From Xylocopa sonorina (lineage: Eukaryota; Arthropoda; Insecta; Hymenoptera; Apidae): a stretch of DNA of 64,000 nucleotides. The translations under genes were made by a program, and so were the position numbers. Of this stretch, positions 10,101-17,459 are shown one piece after another. The stretch is from NCBI RefSeq assembly GCF_050948175.1, contig NW_027490178.1:620001-684000 (forward strand), read 5' to 3'. Each line of letters starts with the position of its first letter. The first letter of the stretch is position 1. A model generated the notes under the pieces. That model did no database searches and was not told where the DNA came from. It saw nothing but the letters and a program-made list of their open reading frames with translations.

Positions 10101-10556
10101 TGCGGACGTAGACGCGATGGGGTATGGTGGGTACGCGATCGCGGGGGGAATCGCGGATCTAACGTTCCTAGTCTGGTTTTTCCTTTCTCTATTTCTTATT
10201 GACCCAGCCAGAGATACCGGATCTGACCTGGGTCTTCCGTCGCACCTAGTTATCCGGATTTCGACAGCGCAAAGGCTGATACCTAGAGCCCTAGCCAAAG
10301 CCTCGTCGGCGGAGTCTCGCCCAGTCGCGGCCCGTCGACGCTGCCCGAGTACAGCCGTCGCCGACCGCCGAGCTTGACGGCTCCGCCGCTCGACTATGGG
10401 GCCAATACCGTGGGACGGGGTCACGGGACGAGGATTTCTCTCCCATCTTGACCCATCATACGCCACGATCACCTCACCCGGCCCTGCCCTCACCCGGAGA
10501 TCCGAATGGAGGGCTATTTTGCCTCCGGAATTTTTAGGGTCGGGTGTGGCCATCAT
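7128..10556 (-). CDS. R1-clade endonuclease-reverse transcriptase (ORF2-like), 1142 aa
   Basis: The open frame starts at ATG 10556. Residues 1-175 form an Arg/Ser-, then Pro/Thr-rich extension of unknown role. An apurinic-type endonuclease spans about 176-398, with LNMQHS (Asn182), LLLQEPY (Glu209), VSVDANARSSLWG (Asp311, Asn313), YIDVTLAS and TSDHNAI (Asp388, His389). The RT spans about 620-870, with KAPGPDHI, SYRPICLL, LFDISGAFD (762-769), RGCPQDSVLGP and AYADDLLVLV (851-855). The protein nicks target DNA and primes reverse transcription of its own RNA. The RT motif is normally GCPQG and here reads GCPQD (residue 822). The frame ends early at TAG 7128-7130 before the CCHC part (6849-7127). 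Canonical R1 elements have a separate ORF1 upstream, and none is visible here. Confidence 0.93.
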   Translation of the reverse strand: MMATPDPKNSGGKIALHSDLRVRAGPGEVIVAYDGSRWERNPRPVTPSHGIGPIVERRSRQARRSATAVLGQRRRAATGRDSADEALARALGISLCAVEIRITRCDGRPRSDPVSLAGSIRNRERKNQTRNVRSAIPPAIAYPPYPIASTSATDTAQAQALTSTSTPAIGFATTGLRILQLNMQHSAAVTGQVTQLVAEKYLDVLLLQEPYARKLSTSYAICGLGIGMKVAAVSSQHPWAAVAVSNPRIEMVFISQLSNTHCVYAEVLAPGISVYVVSCYFQYSDDIEMHLKHLETVFHNLRGKRLLVSVDANARSSLWGPQSTDDRGAKFEELIRAFGMEVVNDIRQLPTYWSTSRGSSYIDVTLASPTMLPLIGGWRVRRDWVTSDHNAINIRLRVPSTVAVDQGGASTRFDVNRADWELFTESLADQSRSRLETVRLESAEDVDRLAETLTGVITDSCAASMPYKRQLRKSNPWWTKELSDMKRSEHSLRRVAQKERDETARQEKWLKYRSSLREYNNKVKRTKLESWRRFVTSNGNSGPWSTVYKLQANKLRVERVLSTLRRGRDNTYDSRETASLLLSTHVPEDREEEDTPEQREIRESAHFAPDTPDASCFTEAEVVSAVKTFKNRKAPGPDHIEVQALKATVGIIPGQMTRIFNGCLQWGVFPSIWKEGSLRVLLKEGKDEKNPKSYRPICLLSVVGKLLEKLLKKRLYQTSLAPGMVSDRQFGFTPGRSAEDAVVEMRRMVDASEHRYAVALLFDISGAFDNVWWPLVLESMKERGCPRNVFEVMKSYFDGRRVRLSIGSVQVSKRATRGCPQDSVLGPACWNLMFDNLLRSLQTTVENRFIAYADDLLVLVSGNSRRELEINGQQVVDQILLWCRLAKLEVSATKTEAIVLKSGLIERPAIGRRGGTRPDRKRKAVRSSKADLAARPPTIRLGNNSIKFKHAVRYLGVNIDADMGVRSHCRYLSDKVGSLFSKLSRLARCTWGLRFSSLDGIYRGAFVSTMVYASAGWADLCTEREWKVLRSAQRRALIAMTGAYRRISWEGACVVAGAAPIDMVVQQHRALYNLRRGRDPRIGNTVIQSGLEDGEECVKIEVINVWQTRWKDSHKGRTTYDFFQDVRVRLAADWIRPSHYTT

Positions 10557-10740
10557 GAGAATTTGCGTTTGTGGGGGGGTTGATGCTTCTTACTTCGGGA
10601 CGGTGGGGTCGTCAAGCCCATCAGCGCGCACCAACGCTGCCCTGCCGGGGCCGCGGTCTCCAGCTGCTAACGCAGGGAGACACTCGCTAGAGCCTCCTTC
10701 GATTAAGAGAAAAGTTTTTGTTCTTGTGTGTTTGAGTGTT

Positions 10741-10816
10741 GTGTACCTTGTTTCTGCAGCGAGCGCCGCAGAGGTACACGTGTAGGGGTCTCGTTCTGCT
10801 GGTATGACAGAACGAG
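10741..10816 (-). other. Pair of stem-loops upstream of the EN-RT frame
   Basis: Hairpin one, 10741-10779, has an 8-bp outer stem and an inner CTGC/GCAG stem. Hairpin two, 10790-10816, has a perfect 9-bp stem with a 9-nt loop. A diverged version of hairpin one with the same outer stem lies at 11091-11130. Confidence 0.6.
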
Positions 10817-11651
10817 GCCTTTGTGTATTGAGATCGCTGCTAATTATCAGTCTCCAGCGATTTACGTGTCTCTACTTCGAATTTCGTTCCTAATCTGCTT
10901 CCAGGAGCTTAAGTGCCCGACTGCAGTTAGGCCCTGTACGACATATGGCCTAAGCTATACGCCTTTTGATTTATTATTGAACCTTAGGTTCGGGTGAGAC
11001 ACTTTTGTCGAGGCCGCGGTTCTGCTCAGGACAGAACTCTCGCTAGGACCTTTCGCAACCGTGTTTGTGTTTGTGTATGGTGTGTGTGCTGTGTACCTCC
11101 TTCCGACAGCGTGCGCTATCGAGGGTACACGTTAGTGGAGCTCGCTATACTTCCCGTACTAGCTTGTCTCCTATTAAGCCATCTACGGATGGGTTGACCA
11201 AACTTGGAATTCATAGGTCCCCCAGTCGACCGTTAGCGCACCGAGGGTGGCTCCCCGATCGACTGCGGCCCTTGCGATGGTTTACTGCTCAGTCTACCAC
11301 CTGAATGTTTATTTCCGGCCTTTTTTGGCCCCGTTCTGGCCTTTTCCAAACCATCTTACTAGCCCACAGCTGGCCGGCTTCCACTATTTGGTGTTTCCTA
11401 CTTAGCTTTTTATAGATATTCAGTCTCGCTCGGCTAAGTCTTAGTGCCGGAGACTTTCCCAGATCTTCAAGTTTCAGAGACCTCACTTGGCTAGGTGTAA
11501 GTGCCAGTAGCTTTTTATGCAGATTACAAAGCCCGAAAATCATTTTATTTTTCTATCATTTTATGCGCCAGATGGCGACTTACAGTTTCATACATCTCAG
11601 AAATTTTCTGGGACTGGAGCCTTAAATTTTCAGAATGGCCTAAATGAAAAA

Positions 11652-12110
11652 GGCCGCCAGCACCCGGATTTAATCCGGGCACCAGCGGCCTGCCGTTTAT
11701 CGAATTCCATTTAATGGAAAAAGCCGCCGGCGCCTGGAATTTCCAAGCACCAGCGGCTAGCGCCCCTAAATTTTGTAAAATGGCCTAAATGAAAAAAGGC
11801 CGCCAGCGCCCGGAGTAGCTCCGAGCACCAGCGGCCTGCATTTCTGGATTTCCCATTAAATAGAATTAGCCGCCGACGCCTGGAGTACTCCAGGCGCCCA
11901 GCGGCTAGCATCACTAAATTTGGTCAAATAAAATTAGCCGCCGGCACCTGGAATACTCCAGGCACCCAGCGGCAGGCTTTTATAACTCCATTTCTATACT
12001 TTATTAGCCGCCAACACCCAGAATTCTTCTAAGTGCCAGCGGCGTATTGCTTTCTCGGGCTTGATAAAAAAGGCCGCCAGCGACTCGGTTTAACCGAGCG
12101 CCAGCGGCCT
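11652..12110 (-). repeat. Seven regularly spaced hairpins, about 70-bp period
   Basis: Hairpins lie at 11652-11690, 11722-11758, 11797-11837, 11867-11907, 11937-11973, 12007-12043 and 12071-12110. Core starts are spaced 65-75 bp. Each has an outer GCCGC/GCGGC stem, a middle segment of 5-6 nt per side and an inner palindromic stem (for example CCCGGAT/ATCCGGG). On the - strand, which is the sense of the element, the middle segments pair through G-U wobbles, for example UGGUG with UGCUG. On the + strand they become A-C mismatches. Inner stems also differ between copies while staying paired on the - strand. The intervening AT-rich spacers are variable. Confidence 0.88.
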
Positions 12111-12357
12111 TAGCATATATAGCTTTGAGGTCTCTTTCGACCTTCGTATCTGGGATCTCTGAAATGTCTTTATTTCGAGATCTGAATATCACCACTTACT
12201 CACCATTTGTTCTGCTGTTCATTTTTGCCTTCCGCCTGTAGGGCTAGCCACCCCCAGTCTCCCAGTCTGGAAGTGGGATGGACTGCGTCCTTCGGACGCC
12301 CGCCACATAAAAGCCATTCGGTCCTAGGACGCCGACTCGTGACAATGCAGTGTCCAG

Positions 12358-12370
12358 ATCCCAATGTCAG
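12358..12370. repeat. Target duplication copy 2 (atcccaatgtcag)
   Basis: This middle copy of the 13-bp target lies between the 5' end of the long non-LTR element and the 3' end of the short one. Its presence shows two separate insertion events into the same sequence. Confidence 0.9.
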
Positions 12371-12903
12371 ATTTAGTGTCTGCTCTACACCCGGACGGTG
12401 ATCGAGCGCGGTTCCTGAGCCGTACGGCTATACCCTGACGGAATCTACCATCTACCAACCAGTTACTCCCACCTCACTGAAAGGGGCGATGGAAAAATCC
12501 AGATGTGCCGGGGCGCCTTTCCCACCGGGCGAGTCCTTCAGCTACTCCGTCGGAGAGGACGAATCCTAACCGCCGGAGTACCCACGGGGAACCTCGGGGA
12601 GGCGAACTCGCTACGTGTACGCGAACACGCTCACTCTGACCCTTTTTGAATATTAAGCATCAGTTTGGCCAAATTTATAGATGCTCCAGACTGCCTGCTC
12701 AGTCAATTCATGTTTGCTCTACGAAAAGGATTCGGACTATTTTGGGCAATCGTTGATGCACCAAACCTCCGAGTCTTAAACGAATTCGATTTGGGTATGG
12801 TAGCCCCAGAGCCCCGTTAGCCACCGGGCAAGCCCGGCGCCCAGGTTCCACCACGAGGAGGTGGGGATGGGTACTTCCTAGACACCCAGGTTCTGGAACC
12901 CCC
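12371..12903 (-). mobile_element. Short non-autonomous element sharing the R1-type 3' end
   Basis: 533 bp, sense on the - strand, flanked on both sides by the 13-bp target. Its 3' part (12371-12645) corresponds to 6444-6719: nearly identical in the inner 165 bp and diverged in the outer 100 bp. Its 5' part (12646-12903) has no match in the long element that I can see. That part holds a perfect CCGGGC/GCCCGG hairpin (12824-12837) and repeated cccaggttc motifs. There is no coding frame. It could be a SINE-like partner mobilised by the long element, or a copy of a related LINE with an internal deletion. No tRNA-type A and B boxes were recognised. Confidence 0.7.
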
Positions 12904-12916
12904 ATCCCAATGTCAG
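12904..12916. repeat. Target duplication copy 3 (atcccaatgtcag)
   Basis: This third copy rejoins gypsy RT: the codons run atg-tca-gca-tca onward. It marks the 5' end of the short element. Confidence 0.9.
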
Positions 12917-13400
12917 CATCAGATTCCGCTAAAACCGCATTTTCGACCCCTCACGGCCACTACGAATTTCAAAGAATGCCGTTCGGTCTCCGTAACGCCC
13001 CAGCCACCTTCCAACGGCTGATGGACAATGTTCTAACAGGTTTGCAAGGCAATGAAATGTTTGTATATCTCGATGATATTGTTCTGTACGCCAGTTCTTT
13101 GCACGAACACGAGGTAAAATTTAATAAGCTTGTAGAACGCCTTCGAAACGCGAACCTTGTCCTCCAGCCGGACAAGTGCGAGTTTTTGCGTCGTGAAGTA
13201 AATTATTTAAGGCACGTCATTAGCGAAAACGGGGTAAAACCCGATCCTAATAAAATATGAACAGTCAGAGACTTTCCACGTCCACAGAACCCAAAACAAA
13301 TAAAACAGTTTCTCGGTCTCGCAGGATACTATCGCAGATTTATTTCAAATTTCTCTTCTATCGAGAAACCACTAACGAATCTCCTTAAAAAAAGATATTA
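12904..13400 (+). pseudogene. pol: pol, second half of RT
   Basis: The frame continues the interrupted RT. It has TPHGHYEFQRMPFGLRNAP (motif B), then MFVYLDDIVLYA with the YLDD catalytic box (near 13070-13087), then LQPDKCEFLRREVNYL. It is stopped by TGA 13258-13260. Beyond the stop the same frame reads on through the RT connection (QIKQFLGLAGYYRRFISNFS) to about 13390. There an A-run (cttaaaaaaaga) marks a frameshift and TAA closes the frame near 13400. All catalytic RT residues are present but the gene is split by the insertion, a stop and a frameshift. Confidence 0.9.
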
Positions 13401-13690
13401 AATTCATTTGGCGAAACGATCAGGAAATTGCATTCGTTACACTAAGAGACATGCCCTGTGAAGCACCGATATTGCAGTATCCTGACTTTTCGAAACCGTT
13501 TATCATAACCTCAGACGCATCCGCCAACGCTATCGGCGCCGTTCTTAGTCAGGGCCCCATCGGTAGGGACCTTCTAATCGCCTACACGTCGCGCTTGCTG
13601 AATAATGCAGAGAAAAATTATTCAACTATAGAAAAGGAGTGTTTGGGCATCATTTACGCCGTTCATTATTTTAGACCATATTTACGGTCG
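13388..13690 (+). pseudogene. pol: pol, RNase H first part (frameshifted)
   Basis: In the next frame, IKFIWRNDQEIAF leads into FIITSDASANAIGAVLSQ (first catalytic Asp), then KNYSTIEKECLGIIYAVHYF (Glu). This is the Ty3-type RNase H that removes the RNA template. Homology leaves this frame near 13680-13690. The remaining residues of the visible ORF (to 13759) are out of frame and meaningless. Confidence 0.88.
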
Positions 13691-14513
13691 ATCTTTCAAA
13701 CTCGTGACAGACCACAGACCGTTGGTCTGGATGAACTCCGTCAAAGATCCGTCCAGTAGATTAGTTCGTTGGCGCCTTAAACTGGCCGAATACGAATATG
13801 AAATCGTATACAAGCCAGGAAAGGTGAACATGAACGCAGATGCTTTGTCAAGAAACCCTGTCAGCGTAAAGCCAATTACACACTCCAGCGACTCCGACGA
13901 AAACATTTTCGAGTTTCCAGTTCCTAAATCATCCAAACCTCCACCTCCGCCGCCTCCTACACCAGCATCCTCGACAGAAAATATCGACAGATCGCAATTA
14001 CCGACAGAAAATCCTAGTTCCTCCTTACCGACAACGGTACCGACAGACTTACCGACAGTGGACTACCCACCCGAAGGCAGGCAACGACCTCGAGTTACTA
14101 CAAGAGACTCGTTATCCGCAAGGCACGATAATTTAGTCGTCTTTATCACGAGAGGAGGCCGCCCGTACGAAACAGGCGCACGCGAACTTCAGAATGTAGG
14201 AAAATTCCATCAACATAAAGATAACGTTAACTTAGGAAGAGCCAAAGTAAGTTCTCACGGAAATTATTTCCAAATTTCATTACCAGTTACGGAACACGAA
14301 AAGAAACAAGTCGACAATCAAATCTTTCTAGAATGTTTACAATCTCTATATGACGTAACACGCGAGCTTCAATTAGAATCGTTTAGCATAGCACAAACCG
14401 CAATTAATCAATTTACTCTTTCACAAATCAAACGAATCCTAGTAGATCTCTTTCTCGACACCAATATTCAAATTACGTTCTGCCAAGGTCTCGTTCGAAC
14501 TCCGCAAGAATAA
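13682..14513 (+). pseudogene. pol: pol, RNase H end plus RNase H-integrase linker domain
   Basis: In a third frame the RNase H resumes: FKLVTDHRPLVWM (Asp), then YKPGKVNMNADALSR (last Asp). A Pro-rich, acidic linker follows (PPPPPPP near 13940), then a folded-looking domain of about 130 residues (near 14110-14500) with DNLVVFITRGG, LGRAKV, NYFQISLPVTEHEKK and SFSIAQTAINQFTLSQI. Similar inserts between RNase H and integrase occur in insect gypsy-like elements. The strand and helix pattern suggests a macro-like fold, which is an inference only. An in-frame TAA (14511-14513) cuts it from the integrase. Confidence 0.82.
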
Positions 14514-15543
14514 CTTCGAAACGATATAATCCGCGAGAATCACGATACCCCAGTAGCAGGACACAAAGGAGTTAACAAAACTTACAGTAGAATCCGTGAA
14601 AAGTACTACTGGCCGAACATGAAACAAGAAATCCAAAAATACATAGAAAAATGCGAAATGTGCCAAAAATTAAAACTAACTAGAGTCAAAACGCGTCAAC
14701 CTCTAACTCTCACCGATACCCCAGGCACAGCATTCGACAAGATATCCATGGACGTTATGGGACCATTACCCCCCACTCCAGACGGATATACGAACATACT
14801 CACGATACAAGATCTCCTGACAAAGTATTCCCTAGCAATTCCTTTAAAAAGAACCACGGCGGTTGACATAGCCGACGCGTTCATTACGCATTTTATTTGT
14901 AAATTCGGATGCCATAAGGGCATATTAACAGATCAAGGTTCCAACTTTATAAACTCATTGACGAAAACCATCGCCGCTAGATTCAGAATTCAACAATATA
15001 AAACAACGGCTTTCCACCCCCAGACCAACGGTTCTGTGGAAAGATCACATCACGTGTTAGCGGAATATTTAAAACAATTCATAGGCAATCGGAACAATTG
15101 GGGAAAATGGCTGCCATACGCTATGTTTTCCTACAATACCAGTACACACGAAGGAACACGTTACACGCCATACGAACTGGTTTTTGAGAAAATAGCACGA
15201 ACTCCCTCTGCCATACCTTTCAGAGACACTTCGGAAAACGAATCGTACGCCACGTATTTAGATGAACTCAACGATAGAATACGTACTTCACAAGAAATAG
15301 CGAAAACATACTTAGACGGTGCAAAAACACGCGCTAAATTCTATTACGATAAGAAGCTTAATGTAAAGGATTTCCAAGTCGGACAATGAGTTTATTTGCT
15401 CCGCGAACCACTTAGACATAAATTCGATTCTCAATACACAGGCCCATATAAGATCTTGGAGATTCTGCCTAATAATAATGTAAAAATTAATGTTAAGGGG
15501 AGGCACAAGATTGTGCATTCAAATAAATTAAAAAAATTGTAAG
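14514..15543 (+). pseudogene. pol: pol, integrase (HHCC, DDE core, GPY module), with a stop
   Basis: The frame is the same as upstream after TAA 14511-14513. A zinc-binding HHCC domain reads ENHDTPVAGHKGVNKTY ... CEMCQKLKL. The catalytic core has MDVMG, TDQGSNF and NGSVERSH, giving D, D and E with exactly 35 residues between the last Asp and Glu. The visible ORF from ATG 14619 ends at TGA 15387-15389. The frame then continues with QYTGPYKILEI, the GPY/F motif of the integrase C-terminus, to TAA 15541-15543. The protein would insert the element cDNA. Two stops make it a pseudogene, although the core itself is uninterrupted. Confidence 0.93.
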
Positions 15544-15914
15544 CGCCTACAAACGATGAATGCACGTATGAGAGTTCGATCGAATGTAGGAGACAGTGAA
15601 AAGTGTAAGTCAAAATCAAAAACTGAAAATCTTAATGAACAAAGAGTAAAAGAATCGGTGACAGTGACAAACGAACAAAGTGCACCTCAGAAGAAAAGTG
15701 CAACCAAACAGAGTGCAGCCGTAGCAGCACAAGATACGCAGAGACCACAGCATCCACGAGACGAGAGACCACAGCATCTACGAGATGAGAGCAGCATACA
15801 CGCCAAGGAGGACCAATCTCCTCCACAGCACACGAGACGAGTAGCATACCACATCGAGCCCACATCAGTTCAGAGATTTCGCAATAGGCGAAATTCTTTT
15901 TCTAAGGGGGAAGG
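15544..15914 (+). other. Region between pol and the 3' LTR, no env recognised
   Basis: 371 bp. An ATG at 15556 opens a frame of about 120 codons that runs on into the LTR minisatellite. Its Lys/Gln/Ser-rich, His/Pro-rich product has no signal peptide, membrane segment or recognisable domain. I do not call it a gene. Repeated gacgagagaccacagcat motifs occur around 15740-15790. Confidence 0.6.
15904..15914 (+). other. Polypurine tract
   Basis: aagggggaagg lies directly before the 3' LTR start TGTGACG. This is the normal plus-strand primer position in LTR retrotransposons. Confidence 0.88.
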
Positions 15915-17455
15915 TGTGACGTCAGGCGTGCCACCTGCCACCCTCTCAACGCACCACAGCAACCACCCTCACGCGCCTGCACCACAGGCAACACCCAGGA
16001 GCAATTCGCCGTCTCACTCAGGCCAAAGGCTACGACCATCGTCTCACTCGCACCCGCAGAGGTGCTCGCCGTCTCTCTCACTCCAAGGGATATACCCTCC
16101 GACTCACTCGCACCCGCAGAGGTGCTCGCCGTCTCTCTCACTCCAAGGGACCAACCCTCCGTCTCATTCGCACCCGCAGAGGTGCTCGCCATCTCGCTCG
16201 CATCAAGGACCATGTGCGCTGTCTCGCTCCCACTCAAGGAGCCATCCACCGTCTCACTCTTACCTGCAGGGAAACTCGCCCTCTCGCTCACTCCAGGGAC
16301 GTACCAGGAGAATCAACCTCCACGAGATCCGACGACGGGAACCCTCACCGTACAAAGGACTCTACGATTTCACCATCCCAGATCTGCCATGCCCAAAATA
16401 CTATTTCTAATATTATTAATTAACATTATATATATACCACTACATTCTAAGCTGTGTATTCCTAGCTCATAGAATTTACACGACACTACTTTATAACGAC
16501 ACAAACAACACACATTTTACATTTAAGTCGTAATTTCTAATTTCATACTTGTATCTCTATATTCATAAGTTGCGCTAATTAAGTAACCCGCGACGCGCGA
16601 GATCGCGACCGCCTCAGCGGCACGCGCCGCTAACCCCACTACGCAACGTCGAAACCCCACTCGGGCGTCCACATACTCTCACCTACGTTCGCACACGACC
16701 GAAGCGCTCCGAGAGTCGAGGAGGTCGCAGACGCATCTTGGGAGACACAGTCAGTCAGTACCGTCAGTACGGTACAGTTCTATCTCGCCTTCGGGCACTT
16801 CCAATTCCAAGTCTCTTCCAAGTCGCGCCTTAGGGCCGTCGCGCAGCCTCGATGAGGTTCCTAGTTCTAAAGTCTTTGTTCTAATTCCTAATTCATAGTT
16901 AACCTAGTCTTAATACCTAGAAATAATTGTTCTTGTACTCTTTGATTTAGAATATACTTTATTACTTTCCTACCACATCAAGTTCTAGTTCACTCCAACT
17001 CCATTTCTAAATTCAATTATATTTTAATACAAATTCTTCCAAGTTCCGAACAGCTTGAGTGTTTATAAACGAACTCTTCGCGCCGGGAGGAAGAATTTAA
17101 TCCATTATCTCGTGCGGAATACGTTGGTGAAACGCCAGAATTCTTCGTTCATCGACGGACGGCGACATTCAACGCAGCTCCACCGTTACAACGCCGATTT
17201 CAGCCAGCCGTACGCCGACTGCTCCCCCGAAAACGACACTCAACGACCGCCACATCTGAAAGCAGAAGAGGGAAATCAGCGAAAGGTAAGTAAAATCCCT
17301 CCTTACACGCGTTCGCGATTGTTTACGGTGCCCGCGTCTTGCCAGAATCGACGAACCCGGTCATACGCGTTTTATACCAGACCGAATTTTCGACTAAAAG
17401 GCTTGTGTTATACAGCCTCCAGGGATACGAATAATTTGTTCGCCAGGACGTGACA
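15915..17455 (+). repeat. 3' LTR of the gypsy element
   Basis: 1541 bp, TGTGACGTCAGG to CAGGACGTGACA. It retains the segment (about 16330-16533) missing from the 5' LTR and has three near-identical 60-bp minisatellite units at 16038-16200. The same TCAGT/dyad region lies near 16745-16780 and the AGGTAAGT donor near 17284. No gene is present. Confidence 0.94.
16038..16200 (+). repeat. U3 minisatellite, three 60-bp units (3' LTR)
   Basis: Three consecutive copies of a 60-bp unit start with cgtctcactcgcacccgcag or a close variant. The 5' LTR has a different arrangement, so the tract changed after insertion. Confidence 0.85.
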
Positions 17456-17459
17456 CTAC
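17456..17459. repeat. Right target-site duplication (ctac) of the gypsy element
   Basis: ctac directly follows the 3' LTR end and matches 2015-2018. The satellite continues as ctacttcctagcacgg. Confidence 0.85.

Larger units (their letters stand above)
6444..12357 (-). mobile_element. R1-clade non-LTR retrotransposon, near full length
   Basis: The element is about 5.9 kb, its sense strand is -, and it lies between two copies of the 13-bp target. Reading on the - strand: a structured 5' region (12357-10557), one long EN-RT frame (10556-7128) with its C-terminal zinc-finger part beyond one stop (7127-6849), and a 3' UTR (6848-6444). The 3' end has no poly(A) tail and ends at ...ataaat next to the target. 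Lack of a poly(A) tail and an apurinic-type endonuclease with R1-like motifs fit the R1 clade. It splits the gypsy RT, so it is younger than the gypsy insertion. Confidence 0.92.
10557..12357 (-). other. Structured 5' region of the R1-clade element, no ORF1 seen
   Basis: 1.8 kb upstream of the EN-RT frame. No - strand frame encodes a CCHC/gag-like ORF1, and the largest frames are under 90 codons. It is rich in inverted repeats: 10741-10779 (GTGTACCT/AGGTACAC), 10790-10816 (CTCGTTCTG/CAGAACGAG), 11019-11037, 11091-11130 (GTGTACC/GGTACAC), the seven-hairpin array 11652-12110, and 12285-12299 (GCGTCC/GGACGC). GT-rich runs precede the two GTGTACC hairpins, which look like a diverged duplication about 350 bp apart. 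It probably acts as 5' UTR and promoter. Confidence 0.6.
2019..17455 (+). mobile_element. Ty3/gypsy LTR retrotransposon, complete ends, inactivated
   Basis: Two direct LTRs begin TGTGACGTCAGG and end CAGGACGTGACA. They enclose a primer-binding site, a gag with CCHC knuckles, and pol in the order protease, RT, RNase H, integrase, which is diagnostic of Ty3/gypsy, then a polypurine tract. The integrase ends in a GPY-type module. There is no recognisable env between pol and the 3' LTR. Without the nested insertions (6444-12916) the element is about 9 kb. gag and pol contain several stops and frameshifts, so this copy cannot encode its full proteins. RT and integrase motifs look closest to the insect gypsy/17.6/297 group. 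That placement is from memory of the family and needs a tree. Confidence 0.95.

Noticed and set aside
11652..12110. CRISPR-like array
   Set aside because: The repeats are diverged hairpins with variable spacers of similar composition inside a eukaryotic retrotransposon. The repeats are not identical and no cas genes are present.
12270..12357. HDV-like ribozyme at the 5' end of the non-LTR element
   Set aside because: The 5' end (tggac..tgc) can pair with gcagtcca about 70 nt on, but I could not lay out the nested double pseudoknot or the catalytic cytosine. A structure search is needed.
12646..12903. tRNA-derived SINE head
   Set aside because: GC-rich hairpins and ggttc motifs are present, but no spaced A and B boxes could be recognised.
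15556..15914. Possible env or accessory gene after pol
   Set aside because: It is too short, low complexity, has no signal peptide or membrane segment, and runs into the LTR.
15902..16472. Ser/Ala/Gly- or His/Pro-rich ORFs across the 3' LTR and at 2020-2459
   Set aside because: They are products of the 60-bp LTR minisatellite, open on both strands and in several frames.
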